Source of the DNA: Synergistaceae bacterium
GTDB lineage: Bacteria; Synergistota; Synergistia; Synergistales; Aminobacteriaceae
DNA: 7,107 bases
Assembly: GCA_017448375.1 (NCBI GenBank)
Contig: JAFSLR010000234.1
Location: 1 to 7,107, forward strand
Direction: 5' to 3'
Part shown: piece after piece, positions 6,154 to 7,107 of the stretch
Layout of the letters: each line of letters opens with the position of its first letter
How positions within the stretch are numbered: the first letter of the stretch is position 1
Position numbers and translations under genes: made by a program
Notes under the pieces: generated by a model
What the model was told of the DNA's origin: nothing
Databases searched by the model: none
The model's input: only the letters and a program-made list of their open reading frames with translations

Positions 6154-6508
6154 GTGATGTGTTGAATGAAACTTTGAGGATGCCGAAGTTTACCATGTGC
6201 CTGATGATCTGCAATGCGCTAGACCTGTGCATCTGAGCCTCATTGAGCAGCTTGTTGAAGTCAATGTTTCCCTCATTCTTGCAGTCAAGCAACTTCACAA
6301 TAGCGTGGAATAACCTCTGATGCGTGAAACTTGGGAAGTATCCAGCATTGTAGGCGCGTGCTATGAGACTTGATGAAGAGTAATCTTCGGGACTATTGCG
6401 CTCTGTTTTGTTCTTACTGACTTCAGATTCACGCTGTACACTCGTTCCTGTTACTTCGGGAGTAGCTGTTGTTGCGTTTGTTCCCCTTGTTGATTTCTTT
6501 GCTGACAT
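6068..6508 (-). CDS. Winged-helix DNA-binding protein of unknown role
   Basis: This 146-residue protein starts at ATG 6508 behind AGGAGG. Residues 1 to about 45 are rich in Ser, Thr, Lys and Glu and look disordered. Residues from about 47 to 135 look like a winged-helix fold: a first helix around 61-75 (THQRLFHAIVKLL), then a helix-turn-helix around 82-109 (IDFNKLLNEAQMHRSSALQIIRHMVNFG), then a wing with a Gly-rich turn (IGGGRKSWAYIKI). I do not recognise a named family. In phage replication modules such proteins are either transcription regulators or origin-binding or helicase-loading factors, and nothing here decides between them. Its 3' end overlaps the start of the GIY-YIG gene by up to 86 nt in another frame. 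An intrinsic terminator just upstream may limit its expression. That it is a real gene is well supported by the Shine-Dalgarno site and the position; the fold is an inference from the pattern. Confidence 0.75.
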   Translation of the reverse strand: MSAKKSTRGTNATTATPEVTGTSVQRESEVSKNKTERNSPEDYSSSSLIARAYNAGYFPSFTHQRLFHAIVKLLDCKNEGNIDFNKLLNEAQMHRSSALQIIRHMVNFGILKVSFNTSHVIGGGRKSWAYIKILRNPEQNELPKSA

Positions 6509-6515
6509 AATTTTT

Positions 6516-6521
6516 CCTCCT
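6516..6521 (-). promoter_or_regulatory. Ribosome binding site of the winged-helix gene
   Basis: A full AGGAGG lies 7 nt before the ATG at 6508. It fixes that start and is the strongest Shine-Dalgarno match in the window. Confidence 0.85.
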
Positions 6522-6530
6522 GTTATCTAT

Positions 6531-6575
6531 AAAAAAGGCAGACTAGAAACTTAGATGTCTGCCCAAAGTTTTTTT
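6531..6575. terminator. Intrinsic terminator, probably bidirectional
   Basis: A perfect 7-bp stem (GGCAGAC at 6537-6543, GTCTGCC at 6557-6563) encloses a 13-nt loop. On the minus strand the stem is followed directly by T6 (6536-6531). On the plus strand it is followed by CAAAG and then T7 (6569-6575). It lies 21 nt past the stop of the Sak4-like gene. It also sits only about 10 nt before the Shine-Dalgarno site of the next gene on the same strand, so it may act as a partial terminator rather than a full stop. Confidence 0.75.
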
Positions 6576-6584
6576 GTTGCTATC

Positions 6585-7107
6585 CTATACTGCCTGCTGA
6601 AGTTCCTCTGACTCATTCTGTCTTGCCTGTATATCAGCATCAAGCCTCCTGATGTCATCAACCGTCCATAACTTAGAACCTTTACCATTCGTTATTGCGG
6701 TCATAGCTTCCTGTGCGCGTGCTGGAGCATTCTGTGGGTCATCGGAGAACAGTTTCACGTAAGCATCATAGAGCCTGCGTTTGTCCGATAGAGAAGCAGG
6801 GGTGTTATTCACGATTGGCACGTCAATTCCGGTGTCTAACCATTCCCTCAATGCCCGTCCTGTATCCTCCGTTAATGTGAATACCTGACCGTCAAACAGT
6901 GAGGTTCGGTCTTTTGAGACTGTTACCGTATGCTCCATGCTGAGGTCGAACACCGTTGTGAATTCGTAGTCTATTCCATCTCGTTGAACAAGACCCAGCC
7001 CCATTTTCTTTATCTCCGTCTTGCCGCGCTCATTCTGCACCTGCGCATACTCTGTCTTCGAGCGGATTGTTGCTATGATATGAAGATTAGAGCTGATTAT
7101 TGCATCA
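6585..7107 (-). CDS. Sak4-like AAA ATPase (phage nucleotide-binding protein), C-terminal part, 5' end outside window
   Basis: The frame stays open to the window edge, giving about 173 C-terminal residues; the GTG at 7040 is internal, not the start. The first visible residues read HIIATIRSKTEY, followed by a segment with VQRDGIDYEF and then SKDRTSLFDG. These blocks are typical, from memory, of the C-terminal half of phage AAA_24/Sak4-type RecA-fold ATPases. The Walker A and B motifs would lie upstream and cannot be checked. Members of this group are RecA-related single-strand annealing or recombination proteins, and Sak4 of phage HK620 is reported to work with a cognate single-stranded DNA-binding protein. 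A gene for such a protein lies downstream here at 4384-5073. The last 60 or so residues are polar and probably helical, ending at TAG 6585-6587. An intrinsic terminator follows. Family assignment is fairly secure; biochemical activity is inferred. Confidence 0.82.
   Translation of the reverse strand, partial: DAIISSNLHIIATIRSKTEYAQVQNERGKTEIKKMGLGLVQRDGIDYEFTTVFDLSMEHTVTVSKDRTSLFDGQVFTLTEDTGRALREWLDTGIDVPIVNNTPASLSDKRRLYDAYVKLFSDDPQNAPARAQEAMTAITNGKGSKLWTVDDIRRLDADIQARQNESEELQQAV

Overview
The window carries part of the DNA replication and recombination module of a tailed bacteriophage or prophage. All six supported genes lie on the minus strand, so transcription runs from position 7107 towards position 1. 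The evidence for a phage is the combination of a Sak4-like AAA ATPase, an Enc34/DUF2815-type single-stranded DNA-binding protein, a phage-type family A DNA polymerase and a D5-like primase-helicase, all tightly packed on one strand. Strong Shine-Dalgarno sites (AGGAGG or AAGGAG) point to a bacterial host. I cannot name the host from the sequence. Coding DNA is of middling G+C, and the main intergenic region is very A+T rich.

Layout in transcription order: (1) 7107-6585, C-terminal part of a Sak4-like ATPase, cut by the window edge; (2) a probably bidirectional intrinsic terminator at 6531-6575; (3) 6508-6068, a small protein with a Ser/Thr-rich tail and a winged-helix domain; (4) 6153-5596, a GIY-YIG nuclease whose 5' end overlaps the winged-helix gene; (5) a gap of about 520 bases (5595-5074) holding a terminator, a possible small RNA with its own promoter and terminator, a very A+T-rich stretch and a structured leader; (6) 5073-4384, the single-stranded DNA-binding protein; (7) a strand-specific attenuator-like hairpin at 4339-4370; (8) 4323-2497, DNA polymerase; (9) 2491-215, primase-helicase, translationally coupled to the polymerase; (10) 214-1, a noncoding stretch with short repeats and dyads.

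Working model: the D5-like protein opens and primes DNA, the family A polymerase extends it, the DNA-binding protein coats single strands, and the Sak4-like ATPase promotes annealing or recombination on coated DNA. The winged-helix protein may be a regulator or origin-binding factor. The GIY-YIG enzyme may cut DNA during recombination or host takeover. These last two roles are inferred from position only.

The most notable points are the polymerase's proofreading domain, which appears to have lost its key acidic residues and a block of sequence; the hairpin that may set the ratio of DNA-binding protein to polymerase; a candidate small RNA of about 70 nt; and the anomalous start of the GIY-YIG gene. 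I see no clearly new multi-gene system. This is a recognisable replication module with some unusual details.
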